DNA of 64,000 nt from Breoghania corrubedonensis (GCF_003053845.1 NZ_QAYG01000001.1:1618078-1682077), one strand, 5' to 3'; counted from the first letter of the stretch, positions 36,436 to 45,769 are shown. The notes: generated by a model not told the origin, from the sequence alone. Numbers and translations are program-made.

Positions 36436-38159
36436 GGCAGCACCCCTTCCGGCAGGCGCCGGCCGAAAACGAGGCTCAGCCCCATCAGCACCAGAACCAG
36501 CACCACCATCAGGCAGCCGACGGCGGCGGCAAGCGTGGAGGATCCGGCCTCTTCCAGGAAGATGATGGTCGGCCCGATCGTCTGCGCCCTCGATGAGACC
36601 AGCAGCACCGAGGTCTGGATCTCGTTGATCGCCGTCATGAAGACGAGGATCGCGGCGGCGGTCGCGGAAGGCGCCAGTGCCGGCAGCACGATGTCCTTCA
36701 ATCGGGAGAAGATGCCGGCGCCGGCAAGCTGGGCGGCCTCGTCGAGACCGCGGTCGATCTGCGCATAACCGCCAAGGATCGGGCGCAGCGCCAGCGCCAG
36801 ATAGTTGGAGAGATAGGCCGCCAGGATCACCCACACCGTGCCGTAGAGCGAGGTGCCGATGCCCGGCAGCGGGCGCAGGAAGAACAGGATCATCGCGACG
36901 CCGATGATGATGCCCGGCAGCGCGTAGGCGAGCTCGGAGGCGAGCCTCAGCAGTTTCGCCACCCGCCCCTTGCGCCAGGAGAGCACATAGCCGAGCGCGA
37001 CGGCGACCGGGATGAGCACGGCGACGGTAACGAGCGTGATCCAGAGGCTCGTCAGGAACGCCGCGCGGATGCCCTCGTGATGGAAGAGCGCGTTGGCGAA
37101 GTTTTCAAACGTGATCGTCTCGGCGTTGAGCGGCTGGCCGTAGCCACGCACCAGCGCCGTGCCGAAAAGGGCGGAGAGCGGCAGCAGCAGGCAGATGACC
37201 AGATAGAGCCAGGCGGCACCCGAGACGGCCATGCGCCAACGGCCGAGCGCCATGCGCGGCGGGCGCTGTGCGGCATCGACGCGCTGGTCGCCCTGCCTGC
37301 CGAGCCAGGCGGTCAGCCCCATGCCCATCACGGTCAACGCCGCCAGCAGCAGGGCCAGAAGCGCCATGTCGGAGAGCGCGGAGGGGCCGTAGGAATTGAG
37401 CCGGCGGTAGATCATCGTGATCAGCGTGGAGACGCGCGCGGGAATGCCGAGCATCGCCTGGATGCCGAAATTGCCGATCGAGGAGACGAAGGCGAGCGCA
37501 GCACCCGCGAAGATGCCGGAGCGGATCAGCGGCAGCACGATGTCGCGCGTCACCGCGCCGGCGCCGGCACCGTTGGAGCGGGCGGCCTCGATCAGCGAGG
37601 CGGGCAGGCGCTGCAGGCTCGCGCGCACCGACAGGAAGACGAGCGGGGCATTGTAGAGCCCGAGCAGGAAGACGATGCCGCCCATGGAATAGAGCGGATG
37701 CGGCGTTCCCGGCGGCAGGGTCAGGCCGAGCGGGCCGAGCACCGGGCTTGCCGGCGAGAACGCCTGGATCCAGGCAAGCGCGGTCACCTGCGGCGGGATC
37801 ATCAGCGGCAACACGAAACCGAAGACCCATGCCGTGCGGTAGCGCATGTCGGTGAGGCTCACCAGAAGGGCCGCCGCCGTGCCGGCGATCGTGGCGAGCA
37901 TTGTGGAGGCGACGGAAATCTTGACGGTGTTGAGGGTTGCTTCCAGCACCCGGCGGCCGCCGAGGATGTCGGCAATCCGCTCCGCATCGAAAACGCCGTG
38001 CGGCATCAGCGCGGACCAGGCGAGGCGTGCGAGCGGGACGACGGACAGGACGCCGACGAAGACGACGAGCGCCAGCAGCAGGAGGTATTCGCCACTCAGG
38101 CGGCGCGGGAACCGAAGCGCCCGGGTGGGGCGCTTCGGCATGTCGAGAGCGAGGCTCAT
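36423..38159 (-). CDS. Iron(III)/sugar-phosphate-type ABC permease, fused double domain
   Basis: 578 residues made of two fused MetI-type permease domains (about 12 membrane segments), as in FbpB and AfuB. Each half has an EAA loop: SLIEAARSNGAGAGAVTRDIVLPLI near residue 190 and GLDEAAQLAGAGIFSRLKDIVLPAL near residue 480. ATG 38159 was chosen, 5 bp after the binding-protein stop; the open frame to 38207 would overlap that gene. Mediates import with the ATPase and binding protein upstream. Confidence 0.87.
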   Translation of the reverse strand: MSLALDMPKRPTRALRFPRRLSGEYLLLLALVVFVGVLSVVPLARLAWSALMPHGVFDAERIADILGGRRVLEATLNTVKISVASTMLATIAGTAAALLVSLTDMRYRTAWVFGFVLPLMIPPQVTALAWIQAFSPASPVLGPLGLTLPPGTPHPLYSMGGIVFLLGLYNAPLVFLSVRASLQRLPASLIEAARSNGAGAGAVTRDIVLPLIRSGIFAGAALAFVSSIGNFGIQAMLGIPARVSTLITMIYRRLNSYGPSALSDMALLALLLAALTVMGMGLTAWLGRQGDQRVDAAQRPPRMALGRWRMAVSGAAWLYLVICLLLPLSALFGTALVRGYGQPLNAETITFENFANALFHHEGIRAAFLTSLWITLVTVAVLIPVAVALGYVLSWRKGRVAKLLRLASELAYALPGIIIGVAMILFFLRPLPGIGTSLYGTVWVILAAYLSNYLALALRPILGGYAQIDRGLDEAAQLAGAGIFSRLKDIVLPALAPSATAAAILVFMTAINEIQTSVLLVSSRAQTIGPTIIFLEEAGSSTLAAAVGCLMVVLVLVLMGLSLVFGRRLPEGVLPWRD

Positions 38160-38163
38160 CGCA

Positions 38164-39132
38164 TCACAGCCCGAAGATGTCTGCGAACTTGGCGCGGACC
38201 TCTTCATTGGTCTTCACCGCGTTGTCGACGTCGTAGCCGAGGAGCTTCATGTCTTCCATCTTGGGGAAGCCTTTCGGCCCGGCGACGCCCGGCAGGATCG
38301 GCAGGTTGCCCTGGCTGGCGGCGAGCTCCTGACCTTCTTTGGAAAGCAGGAAGTCGATGAAGAGCTTGGCTTCCTTCGGGTGCTTGGTGGTAGCCATGAT
38401 GGCGGCCGGCTCGGTGATGAAGGAAACGCCGTCCTTGGGCGCGATGAAATCGATCGGCGAGCCGTCGGCCTTGGCGCGCAGCGCGTTGGCATCGACCACG
38501 ATGGCGTATTTCGCCGCGCCCGAGGCCACGGCCTTGATCGCCGGGCCGTTGCCGCCTTCCGGCACGATGCCGAGATCGTTCAGGCCTTCATAGAAGGACC
38601 AACCGATGGCGGGATCGTTGATCAGCGCGTGCAGGTGGTTGAGCGCGGCGCCCGAATAGAGCGGCGAGGGCACGGCGATCTTGCCGCGGTTGTCTTCGCT
38701 CAGGAGCTCCTTCCAGGTGGAAACCGGCTTGGCGATCTTGGTGTTGTAGGCGATGCCGGTGGTGATGGCCTTCGTTCCGAAGAACATCATGTCCTTGTCG
38801 TAGGTCGCCGGGTCGTAGTTGTCGACGGGCGCGTCCGGGTAGGCCATCAGGTGGCCGCCGGCCTTCAGCTCGCCGAGGTTGATGACATCGGCCACCAGCA
38901 GCACGTCGGCCTGGACCTGACCGGCCTCGATCTCGGCGCGCATCACGTTCATCAGCGCGGACGTGCCGTTGCGCGTCCACTGGACCTTGATGTCCGGGTG
39001 GGCGGCCTCGAAGGCATCGACGGTCTGCTGCGCCTGTTCGGGCGGCTGGGAGGTGTAGAGCGTCAGCGTGGTTTCGGCGTAGGCGGCGCCGGAAAACAGC
39101 ACGGCGGCGAGCGTGAGGGAGAGCAGTTTCAT
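38164..39132 (-). CDS. ABC transporter periplasmic binding protein, Fbp/AfuA-like
   Basis: 322 residues; signal peptide of 19 residues ending AAYA before ETTLTLYTSQPPEQAQ, then a type II binding fold. The paired tyrosines that bind iron in FbpA near the C-terminal third are not seen (the region reads YAIVVDANALRAKADG). This favours a non-iron ligand. The AfuABC system, formerly called ferric, is known to carry hexose phosphates and offers a precedent. Third component of the transporter with the ATPase at 39167 and permease at 36423. Confidence 0.85.
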   Translation of the reverse strand: MKLLSLTLAAVLFSGAAYAETTLTLYTSQPPEQAQQTVDAFEAAHPDIKVQWTRNGTSALMNVMRAEIEAGQVQADVLLVADVINLGELKAGGHLMAYPDAPVDNYDPATYDKDMMFFGTKAITTGIAYNTKIAKPVSTWKELLSEDNRGKIAVPSPLYSGAALNHLHALINDPAIGWSFYEGLNDLGIVPEGGNGPAIKAVASGAAKYAIVVDANALRAKADGSPIDFIAPKDGVSFITEPAAIMATTKHPKEAKLFIDFLLSKEGQELAASQGNLPILPGVAGPKGFPKMEDMKLLGYDVDNAVKTNEEVRAKFADIFGL

Positions 39133-39166
39133 GGATTTGTCCTGAGGCTTTTCGGGAGGTTGGGGA

Positions 39167-40300
39167 CTAGAGGCAGGCGGAGGAGGGGAGGGACGATGCG
39201 GCGGCCGAGTGAACGGTCTGGGGGATGACCCAGCCGTCGCGCAGCGACAGGGTCACGCGCTGGCCCTGCGAAACGGAGGCCGGCGCGGGAATGTTGATGG
39301 AAAGCGGCACGGAACCCTGCGGTCCGGCCATGACATCGGCGCGCAGATAGGCGCCGCGATAGGTCGCCCGCGTCACGTTGGCGGCGATGCCGCCCGCATC
39401 CGCATTCGCGGTCGCGTCATCGGAAACGAGATGCAGATCGCCGGGGTGAATGGAAATGCTCGCGCGAGAACGCGGGCCTTCGCCGGGGGCGCAGCGCAGC
39501 TCCACTTTCTGGCCGAGCAGGGAGGCGGCGGCGCGGCCGTTGCCGAGCGGGCGGATGTCCTCCGCCTCCAGCACGCGGCCCTCGCCGATGAAGCCGGCGA
39601 CCGTCTCGTTCGCGGGCCGGGCGAACAGCGCCTCCGGCCGGTCGAACTGCAGGATGCGGCCCTTGTCCATCACCGCGACGCGGTCGGCCAGCGCCAGCGC
39701 CTCCGACTGGTCGTGGGTGATGTAGAACATCGTCGCGCCGGAGCGCTTGTGGAAGGCGGCGAATTCCTCTTCCAGCGCGCCGCGCAGGTGTACGTCGAGA
39801 TTGGCGAGCGGCTCGTCGAGCAGCACCGCGCGGCTTTCCATGGCGAGGCAGCGCGCGAGCGCCACGCGCTGACGCTGGCCGCCGGAAAGATCGGCGGGAC
39901 GGCGGTCGGCAAGCGCCCCGAGTTCCACCACCTCCAGCACCCGGGCGACGCGCTCCGCACGCTGCTTCTTCGCCAGTCCGGCCACTTTCAGCCCGTAGGC
40001 GACGTTCTGCGCCACGCTCATGTGCGGCCACAGCGCGTAGTTCTGGAAGACGACGCCGATGTTGCGCCGTTCCGGCGGCACGTGGTGGCGCGGGGCGGAG
40101 ACGAGTTCGCCGCCGATCTCGATGCGGCCGCCGTCCAGCGTCTCGAAGCCGGCGAGACAGCGCAGGAGCGTGGTCTTGCCGCAACCCGAAGGCCCGAGGA
40201 TCGCCACGAACTCGCCCGACGCGATGTGGAGCGACACCTCGCGCAGAACGGCGGTGTCGCCGAAACTCTTGTCGATCGCGTCGATGCGGATGTCGCTCAC
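39167..40300 (-). CDS. ABC transporter ATP-binding protein, Fbp/Pot/AfuC type
   Basis: 377 residues. Walker A GPSGCGKTT (36-44), signature [16 protein letters not shown], Walker B VLLDEPLANLD, switch FYITHDQSEALAL, and a C-terminal TOBE domain from ~270. First gene of the operon ATPase-SBP-permease-MBL-phosphatase-LacI. A perfect 18-bp palindrome lies 30-47 bp upstream of its start codon. Confidence 0.88.
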   Translation of the reverse strand: MSDIRIDAIDKSFGDTAVLREVSLHIASGEFVAILGPSGCGKTTLLRCLAGFETLDGGRIEIGGELVSAPRHHVPPERRNIGVVFQNYALWPHMSVAQNVAYGLKVAGLAKKQRAERVARVLEVVELGALADRRPADLSGGQRQRVALARCLAMESRAVLLDEPLANLDVHLRGALEEEFAAFHKRSGATMFYITHDQSEALALADRVAVMDKGRILQFDRPEALFARPANETVAGFIGEGRVLEAEDIRPLGNGRAAASLLGQKVELRCAPGEGPRSRASISIHPGDLHLVSDDATANADAGGIAANVTRATYRGAYLRADVMAGPQGSVPLSINIPAPASVSQGQRVTLSLRDGWVIPQTVHSAAASSLPSSACL

Positions 40301-40650
40301 GGTTCACCCCGTCTGTTGTCGAAAGGACGGCTGCACAGCTGTGCAGCGCCGGCCCTTGGACTAAGCGCGACAGGCAACAGGGCGATGACGCTCACATGAC
40401 GTTTCGATGAACAATCGGGTCCGAAACAACCGCCGCGGATGGGGGGCTTGGCTCCCCTGCGGCACGTTGTTATTCCGACCCGGCCAACCCGGCCCGGACC
40501 AGCGGGAAAACGGCGCGCTCGGCCTCTCCCGGGGCTTGGCCGCCTCAGGCTGTAAAATGTAAAAAAAACCGGGTGATGAGGCTTTGCGGGGTCCTTTGGA
40601 AGAACGACGGGTTCGCAAAGGTCACGCGGGCAATGGTCGCCTGCGTGTGT
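40301..40650. other. Promoter region of the ABC operon and 3' region of the XRE-cupin gene
   Basis: 350 bp without a gene. It contains the 18-bp palindrome at 40330-40347 and, at 40561-40568, an A8 run that would be a U8 tract after the XRE-cupin gene on the minus strand. A 7-bp stem CTTTGCG/CGCAAAG (40582-40588 and 40614-40620) lies about 13 bp before that tract, giving a weak terminator. Confidence 0.45.
40330..40347. promoter_or_regulatory. Perfect palindrome, candidate LacI-family operator
   Basis: GCTGCACAGCTGTGCAGC is a perfect 18-bp palindrome 30-47 bp upstream of the first gene of the ABC/MBL/phosphatase/LacI operon. Size and position fit an operator of the LacI regulator at 33623-34669; the centre is AGCT and not the usual CG, so another regulator is possible. 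Confidence 0.55.
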
Positions 40651-41424
40651 TCAGAACGTCGCGGGTGTCGCCACCCACAGGATACGTGTGACGCCGATGT
40701 CGAGGTTGCGGTAGCGGTGCGGCAGGGTCGAGGCGAAGAAGAAGCTGTCGCCGGCGGTGAGATGGTAGCTCTTGCCGGCGACGATCAGCTCCGCGGTGCC
40801 TTGCAGCACGTAGCCGACCTCCTGGCCGGCGTGCTGGATGTCGCCGCCGCTTTCCGCGCCCGGTTCCAACGTGTGGATGTTTGCCGAAAGCATCATGTCG
40901 GGCACTGTCGGGGACAGGCGTTCCAGAAAGATCGATGCGCCGCCCTTGTTGCGCCTGACCTGCACGGCCGGGCGCGCATCGCTGCGGATGACGCTGATCT
41001 CCTCCGGCTGCGCTTCCGCTCCGAACAGGTGCGTGATCGAGATGTCGAGTACCGCCGCGATGCGATGAAGGGTGCGCAGCGACGGGGTGGCCTGTTCGGT
41101 CTCGATCTTGGAGAGCATCGAAGGCGAGCACCCGACCTCGTCGGCCACCTCGCGCAACGTCATGCCCTTTTCCTTGCGGGCCTTGCGGATCCGGGCGCCG
41201 AGATCTGAGAGCGTCATCTGGGACGCATGGGCGGACGACGCCTCGCCCGATGTCGGAACGCGCGACCGGGGTACGGTCTCCGGTTCGCCGTCTCGTTCCG
41301 CGGCATCGACGGCTGCCCGGGACGAAGTCTGTCGCCCACCGGCGCCGAACGTCTCGGGAGCGCTTGCGGGCAGGGGGGCGGCATCGCGACCGATTACGAT
41401 CGTCTGCCTAAGTTTTGTGCTCAT
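40651..41424 (-). CDS. XRE-family regulator with C-terminal cupin domain
   Basis: 257 residues as read from ATG 41424. The conserved part begins at residue 70: helix-turn-helix LGARIRKARKEKGMTLREVADEVGCSPSMLSKIETEQATPSL, then a small beta-barrel cupin (HTLEPGAESGGDIQHAGQEVGYVLQGTAEL...GDSFFFASTLPHRYRN) that binds the effector. Family members usually have ~185-190 residues, so the inner ATG 41217 is a real alternative; the first ~69 residues look disordered. Divergent from the Liv-amidase operon, which it probably controls. Confidence 0.85.
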   Translation of the reverse strand: MSTKLRQTIVIGRDAAPLPASAPETFGAGGRQTSSRAAVDAAERDGEPETVPRSRVPTSGEASSAHASQMTLSDLGARIRKARKEKGMTLREVADEVGCSPSMLSKIETEQATPSLRTLHRIAAVLDISITHLFGAEAQPEEISVIRSDARPAVQVRRNKGGASIFLERLSPTVPDMMLSANIHTLEPGAESGGDIQHAGQEVGYVLQGTAELIVAGKSYHLTAGDSFFFASTLPHRYRNLDIGVTRILWVATPATF

Positions 41425-41499
41425 GCCTCACCGAAGTGCTCAAATGTATATCTGAACGTTTGAATAAAGATCACTTTTTCCGCAGTCCCTACATTAAAG

Positions 41500-41514
41500 T
41501 TGAATGACATTCAA
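41500..41514. promoter_or_regulatory. Palindromic candidate operator for the XRE-cupin regulator
   Basis: TTGAATG-A-CATTCAA, perfect 7-bp arms, lies midway in the 194-bp region between the XRE-cupin gene and the divergent Liv operon. A partial half-site, TTGAATAAAGATCA, occurs at 41459-41472. Confidence 0.5.
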
Positions 41515-41618
41515 TTTTTTGCCAGCCTGTACGTCATCAGGCGCGATTGCCATGCAAGATGACCGAAGAAGTCCATCGGCACTCGAAAATATATCAAATG
41601 CAATAGAGGGACAACGAA

Positions 41619-42803
41619 ATGACGTCCGGTACTTTCCACTCTGCACGTTTGGCCGTTCTGACGGCGGTGACTGCCGCGGGGCTCGCACTCGGTGGCCCGG
41701 CCATGGCCAAGGATACCGTCGAGCTCGGCTTCGTCGGTCCGCTGACCGGTGGCGTCTCGGCGATCGGCGTTGGCGGCCGCAATTCCGCCGAGCTCGCCGT
41801 CAAGCTGCGCAACGCCGACCCGAAGAGCAAGTACCACTACGAGCTCCAGGCGCTCGACGACGAATGCAAGCCGAATGTTGGCGTTCAGGTGGCGACGAAG
41901 CTCGCCGCCAACCGCAAGGTCGCCGGTATCGTCTCGCACTACTGCTCTGCGGTGGCGATGGGAACCGTCGATATCTATCACCGGTTCGGCCTGCCGGCGA
42001 CGGTCTGGGGCGCTGTGCTGCCCGACATCACCTACGGCAACGACTACGCCGAGATCACGCGCGTCAACGGCACGATGATCAACCAGAACGAGGTGGCCGC
42101 GAAATTCATGGCCGACCGGGGGTACAAGACCTGGGCCGTCATTCACGACACCACCGACTACGGCAAGGGCCACGACAAGTACTTCACGAAGTTCCTTGAA
42201 GCGGATGGCGGCAAGATCGTCGGCGACTTCGGCGTGACCTCCGACCAGCAGGACTTCACCGCCGAGCTCACGCAGATCAAGCAGCTCAACCCGGATGTCG
42301 TCTACTTCGCCGGCCTGACGCCGCTTGGCATCCGCGTGCGCCAGCAGATGGACAAGCTCGGCCTCAAGGCCGTCTTCCAGGGCGTGTCCGGCATCAAATC
42401 GGACTCCTTCTTCGATGGCATCGGTCCGGATCTGGCCGAAGGCACGCTGACCTTCCTCGAAGGCGCTCCGGCCGAGAAGCTGCCCGGCGGCGCGTACTTT
42501 CTCAAGGAGTACCAGAAGGCCGGATTCGACAGCGCCGCCGAGGCCTACGGTCCCTTCGCCTTCGCCGCGATGAACCTGCTCATGGACGCGGTCGAGACCG
42601 TCGGACCCGATCGCAAGAAGATCGTCAAGTACATGGGCACCGTGAAGGATCACGACTCCATCACCGGCCCCATCACCTTCGACGAGCACGGCCAGAACAC
42701 CGTCGCGCTGATCACCCCCTACGTGGCGCAGGACGGCAAGTGGGTGGTCTGGGCCGACAGCGAATACGCTTCCGGCAAGCGCAAGCTTCCCGGCCAGAAC
42801 TGA
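41619..42803 (+). CDS. Periplasmic binding protein of the second Liv-type ABC transporter
   Basis: 394 residues, signal peptide of ~30 residues ending GGPAMAKDTVELG, then a type I periplasmic-binding fold: VGPLTGGVSAIGVGGRNSAELAV, VAGIVSHYCSAVAMGTVDIYHRFGLP and a late GPITFDEHGQN typical of LivJ/K relatives. First gene of the SBP-livHMGF-M20 peptidase-amidase operon. Ligand unknown; the two hydrolases suggest an N-acylated or amide compound. Confidence 0.88.
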   Translation: MTSGTFHSARLAVLTAVTAAGLALGGPAMAKDTVELGFVGPLTGGVSAIGVGGRNSAELAVKLRNADPKSKYHYELQALDDECKPNVGVQVATKLAANRKVAGIVSHYCSAVAMGTVDIYHRFGLPATVWGAVLPDITYGNDYAEITRVNGTMINQNEVAAKFMADRGYKTWAVIHDTTDYGKGHDKYFTKFLEADGGKIVGDFGVTSDQQDFTAELTQIKQLNPDVVYFAGLTPLGIRVRQQMDKLGLKAVFQGVSGIKSDSFFDGIGPDLAEGTLTFLEGAPAEKLPGGAYFLKEYQKAGFDSAAEAYGPFAFAAMNLLMDAVETVGPDRKKIVKYMGTVKDHDSITGPITFDEHGQNTVALITPYVAQDGKWVVWADSEYASGKRKLPGQN

Positions 42804-42826
42804 TCGTACCTTGAACACGTGAACGT

Positions 42827-42860
42827 CCCGGGCCGGTCAAGCCGGCCTGGGTTCTTCTTT
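42827..42860 (+). terminator. Intercistronic attenuator between binding-protein and livH genes
   Basis: A 10-bp stem (CCCGGGCCGG 42827-42836 with CCGGCCTGGG 42842-42851, one G-U pair, 5-nt loop) is followed directly by TTCTTCTTT. A partial terminator here would keep the binding protein in excess over the membrane parts, as in many ABC operons. Confidence 0.65.
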
Positions 42861-42892
42861 CCCGTCCCGTATCCGGCTGGAAGGCTCCGACG

Positions 42893-43813
42893 ATGGATCT
42901 CGGACTGATCGCCCAATACCTGGCCAACGGCATCATGCTGGGCACCATGTACGCCCTCGTTGCCGTCGGCTTCACCCTGTTCTTCGGCGTGCTCGACGTC
43001 ATCAAGTTCAGTCACGGCGACGTGCTGATGCTCGGCACCTTCGCCGGCTTCACCGTCTGGCTGGGGCTTCAGGCCGCCGGCATCGTCAATCCCTGGCTGC
43101 AGCTGGTCATCATCCTGATCGCCTCCATGGCGTTCACCGCCGCCATCGGCGCGATGATCGCAAAGTGGCTGGTGCTGCCGCTCAAGAAGGCGCCGCCGCT
43201 CAACACGCTGCTCCTGACCTTGATGCTGGGCACGGCGATCCGCGAGGCGGTGCGCCTGTTCTATCCCAACGGCTCCAACCCGAAGGCCTTCCCCGCGCTG
43301 CTGCCGTCCGCCTCGATCGATCTCGGCGGGTTCCTGCTGCGCGCCGACAGCGTCATTCTGGTCGCCGCCGGGCTTTCGCTCATCGCCGGGCTGAACCTCG
43401 TGCTCAACCGCACCCGGCTCGGCCTTGCCATACGCGCCGTCGCGCAGGACGAGGAGACGGCGCGCACGATGGGCATCAACTACATGCTCGTCGTGCTGGC
43501 GACGTTTGCCATCGGCTCCGGTGTCGCCGCCTTCGCCGGCATCATGAACGGCCTCTACTATTCCGAGATCAATTTCGGCATGGGCCTGCTTCTGGGCCTG
43601 ATCGGCTTTTCCGCGGCCATCGTCGGCGGGCTCGGAAATCTCTACGGCGCGATCCTCGGCGGCTTCATCTTCGCCGGCCTTCAGGTGGTCGGCGCGGCGC
43701 TGCTGCCGTTTGCCTCCGCCTACAAGGACGTCTTCGCCTTCGCGGTGGTCATCGCGATCATGGCGTGGAAGCCGACCGGCCTCATTCCCGAACGCACCAG
43801 CGACAGAGTCTGA
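42893..43813 (+). CDS. livH: Liv-type ABC permease LivH (second system)
   Basis: 306 residues, ~8 membrane segments, LivH family with VGFTLFFGVLDVIKFSHGDVLMLGTFAG near residue 25 and IVGGLGNLYGAILGGFIFAG near residue 240. ATG 42893 follows GGAAGG. Pairs with the downstream LivM. The gene pair is separated from livM by 4 bp. Confidence 0.9.
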   Translation: MDLGLIAQYLANGIMLGTMYALVAVGFTLFFGVLDVIKFSHGDVLMLGTFAGFTVWLGLQAAGIVNPWLQLVIILIASMAFTAAIGAMIAKWLVLPLKKAPPLNTLLLTLMLGTAIREAVRLFYPNGSNPKAFPALLPSASIDLGGFLLRADSVILVAAGLSLIAGLNLVLNRTRLGLAIRAVAQDEETARTMGINYMLVVLATFAIGSGVAAFAGIMNGLYYSEINFGMGLLLGLIGFSAAIVGGLGNLYGAILGGFIFAGLQVVGAALLPFASAYKDVFAFAVVIAIMAWKPTGLIPERTSDRV

Positions 43814-43817
43814 TCAG

Positions 43818-44996
43818 ATGAGCGATATTGCCATTGACGCGCCGGCCCGGCCGAAAGGCCTCCTGCCCGGCGCCGCGACCATCCTTGCCGTCTCCGTCTA
43901 CGGCTGGGCGCTGCTGACCGCGGAAGAGGACTGGCAGGTGATCGGCCTGCTGGTTCTGGCCGCAGCGGTCGGTCTTGTCGGCAAGCTGGCGGGTCTCGGC
44001 CCCAAGGTTCTGGCGTCGTGGAGCTCGAACGAGGCGACGATGAACGGCGGCGCCGTTCTCGGCCTGCTGGCCGTCATCTTCGCCCTGTCGACCCAGCATT
44101 TCCCGCTCCTGATGCTGACCACGACGCTGCTCTACTTCATTGCCTCGCTCGGCCTCAACATCCAGTTCGGCTACACCGGCATGGTGAATTTCGCCGGCGC
44201 TGCCTTCTTCGGCGCCGGCGCCTACACCGCCGCCGTACTTGGCGGCTACGCCTGGATACCGCCGCTGCTGACAATCCTTGCCGGTGGCGTCGTGGCGATG
44301 GTCCTCTCGCTTTTGCTGGTCTATCCGATCGTGCGCACCACCGGCCATTACGCTGCGGTCGTCACCATCGCCTTCGGCGTGCTGTTCAAGACCTTTCTCG
44401 AAGTGAACGAGATCCTGGGCGGGCCGCAGGGGCTGATGGTGGAATCCATGAAGCTGCCCGGCTGGGACTTCAACAACGGGCCGGTGCTGTTCGGCGTGGA
44501 GATGTCGTTCTATCTGAACTACGCGCTGTTCGCGACGGCGCTGGTCGCGCTCATCTTCTGTCTCGTGCGGCGGCTGGAGCGCAGCTGGCTCGGCCTGCAC
44601 ATGGATGCCGTCCGGCTCGACGAGACGGCGGCGGCCTGCTTCGGTATCTCCGTCCACCGCACCAAGATCCTGGCGTTTCTCTCCGGCAACTTCATTCTCG
44701 GCATTGCGGGCGCGCTCTACGGCATGATGATCAGTTTCATCGCACCCGCCTCCTTCACCTTCTCCGACAGCCTGCTGATGGTCTCCATCGTGCTGCTCGG
44801 CGGCATGGGCAGCCCCTGGGGCGGGGCGCTTGCCGCGGCCATCGTCGTGCTGTTGCCGGAAAAGCTCCAGGTGCTGCAGGAATACCGCTTCCTGCTGTTC
44901 TCGGTTCTGGTGATGCTGGTGCTGCTGTTTCGCCCCGACGGGCTGCTGCCGCGCCAGATCCGCAACTACTTCCCGGGCCGGGAGGGTGGCAAATGA
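43818..44996 (+). CDS. livM: Liv-type ABC permease LivM (second system)
   Basis: 392 residues; polar start then ~10 membrane segments. SLGLNIQFGYTGMVNFAGAAFFGAGAYTAA and LLGGMGSPWGGALAAAIVVLLPE are LivM signatures. ATG 43818 was preferred; a frame to 43710 lies inside livH in another register. The stop overlaps the livG start (ATGA). Confidence 0.9.
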   Translation: MSDIAIDAPARPKGLLPGAATILAVSVYGWALLTAEEDWQVIGLLVLAAAVGLVGKLAGLGPKVLASWSSNEATMNGGAVLGLLAVIFALSTQHFPLLMLTTTLLYFIASLGLNIQFGYTGMVNFAGAAFFGAGAYTAAVLGGYAWIPPLLTILAGGVVAMVLSLLLVYPIVRTTGHYAAVVTIAFGVLFKTFLEVNEILGGPQGLMVESMKLPGWDFNNGPVLFGVEMSFYLNYALFATALVALIFCLVRRLERSWLGLHMDAVRLDETAAACFGISVHRTKILAFLSGNFILGIAGALYGMMISFIAPASFTFSDSLLMVSIVLLGGMGSPWGGALAAAIVVLLPEKLQVLQEYRFLLFSVLVMLVLLFRPDGLLPRQIRNYFPGREGGK

Positions 44997-45769
44997 GCGA
45001 ACGACTTCTCGAATTCCAGGCCGTGACCAAGCGCTTCGGCGGCGTGACGGCGCTCGACAGCTTTTCGATGCATCTCGACAAGGGCGAAATCCTCGGCCTC
45101 ATCGGGCCGAACGGCTCGGGCAAGACGACGAGCTTCAACCTCCTGACCGGCATTTATCCCAAGACCGGCGGCAGCATTCATTTCGATGATCGCGACATCT
45201 CCAGCATGAGCGCTCGCGAGGTCTACGAAACCGGCATCGTGCGCACCTTCCAGCGCTCGCGCCTGTGTCTGCCGCTGTCGATCTACGACAACATCATGGT
45301 CGGCGACACCTCGCGTCTGCCCAAAGGGCTCTGGTCGAACCTTGTCAGGCGTCGGGCCTTCCGGCGCCAGTATGAGGAGACCTTCAAGGTGGCGCGCGAT
45401 CTCGTCGCCACCTTCTCCGGCAACCTCGCGGACCGGATGCTCGATCCCGTCGGCGCGCTGCCGATGATCGAACGGCGGCGCATCGAGATCTGTCGTGCGC
45501 TCATTTCCGGCCCGCGTCTGTTGCTGCTCGACGAGCCTTCCGCCGGCATGACGCATGACGAGACCAACCAGCTCATGAGCGACATTCTCGATGTGCGGGC
45601 GCGCGGCGAGGGCCTGTCGATCATCATCGTGGAGCACGAGATGGGCGTCATCGAGCGCATCACCGACCGCTGCGTGGTGCTGAGCTACGGCAAGAAGATC
45701 GCCGAAGGCACCTACGCCGAAATCGCTTGCGACAAGGAAGTGCAGAATGCCTATCTGGGGGTCGACTGA
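44993..45769 (+). CDS. livG: Liv-type ABC ATP-binding protein LivG (second system)
   Basis: 258 residues; Walker [10 protein letters not shown] (38-46), Q-loop and a signature region reading [16 protein letters not shown] in place of LSGGQ-like text, followed by Walker [12 protein letters not shown]. Altered signature motifs are common in LivG proteins, but this one is more diverged than the LivG at 6129. The long frame open from 44018 is out of register with livM and was not used. Confidence 0.88.
   Translation: MSERLLEFQAVTKRFGGVTALDSFSMHLDKGEILGLIGPNGSGKTTSFNLLTGIYPKTGGSIHFDDRDISSMSAREVYETGIVRTFQRSRLCLPLSIYDNIMVGDTSRLPKGLWSNLVRRRAFRRQYEETFKVARDLVATFSGNLADRMLDPVGALPMIERRRIEICRALISGPRLLLLDEPSAGMTHDETNQLMSDILDVRARGEGLSIIIVEHEMGVIERITDRCVVLSYGKKIAEGTYAEIACDKEVQNAYLGVD

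Noticed and set aside
38164-40300. Annotation as a ferric iron transporter
   Set aside because: The fold family fits, but the expected tyrosine pair for iron is missing and the neighbours are phosphatase and MBL hydrolases, so the substrate was left open.
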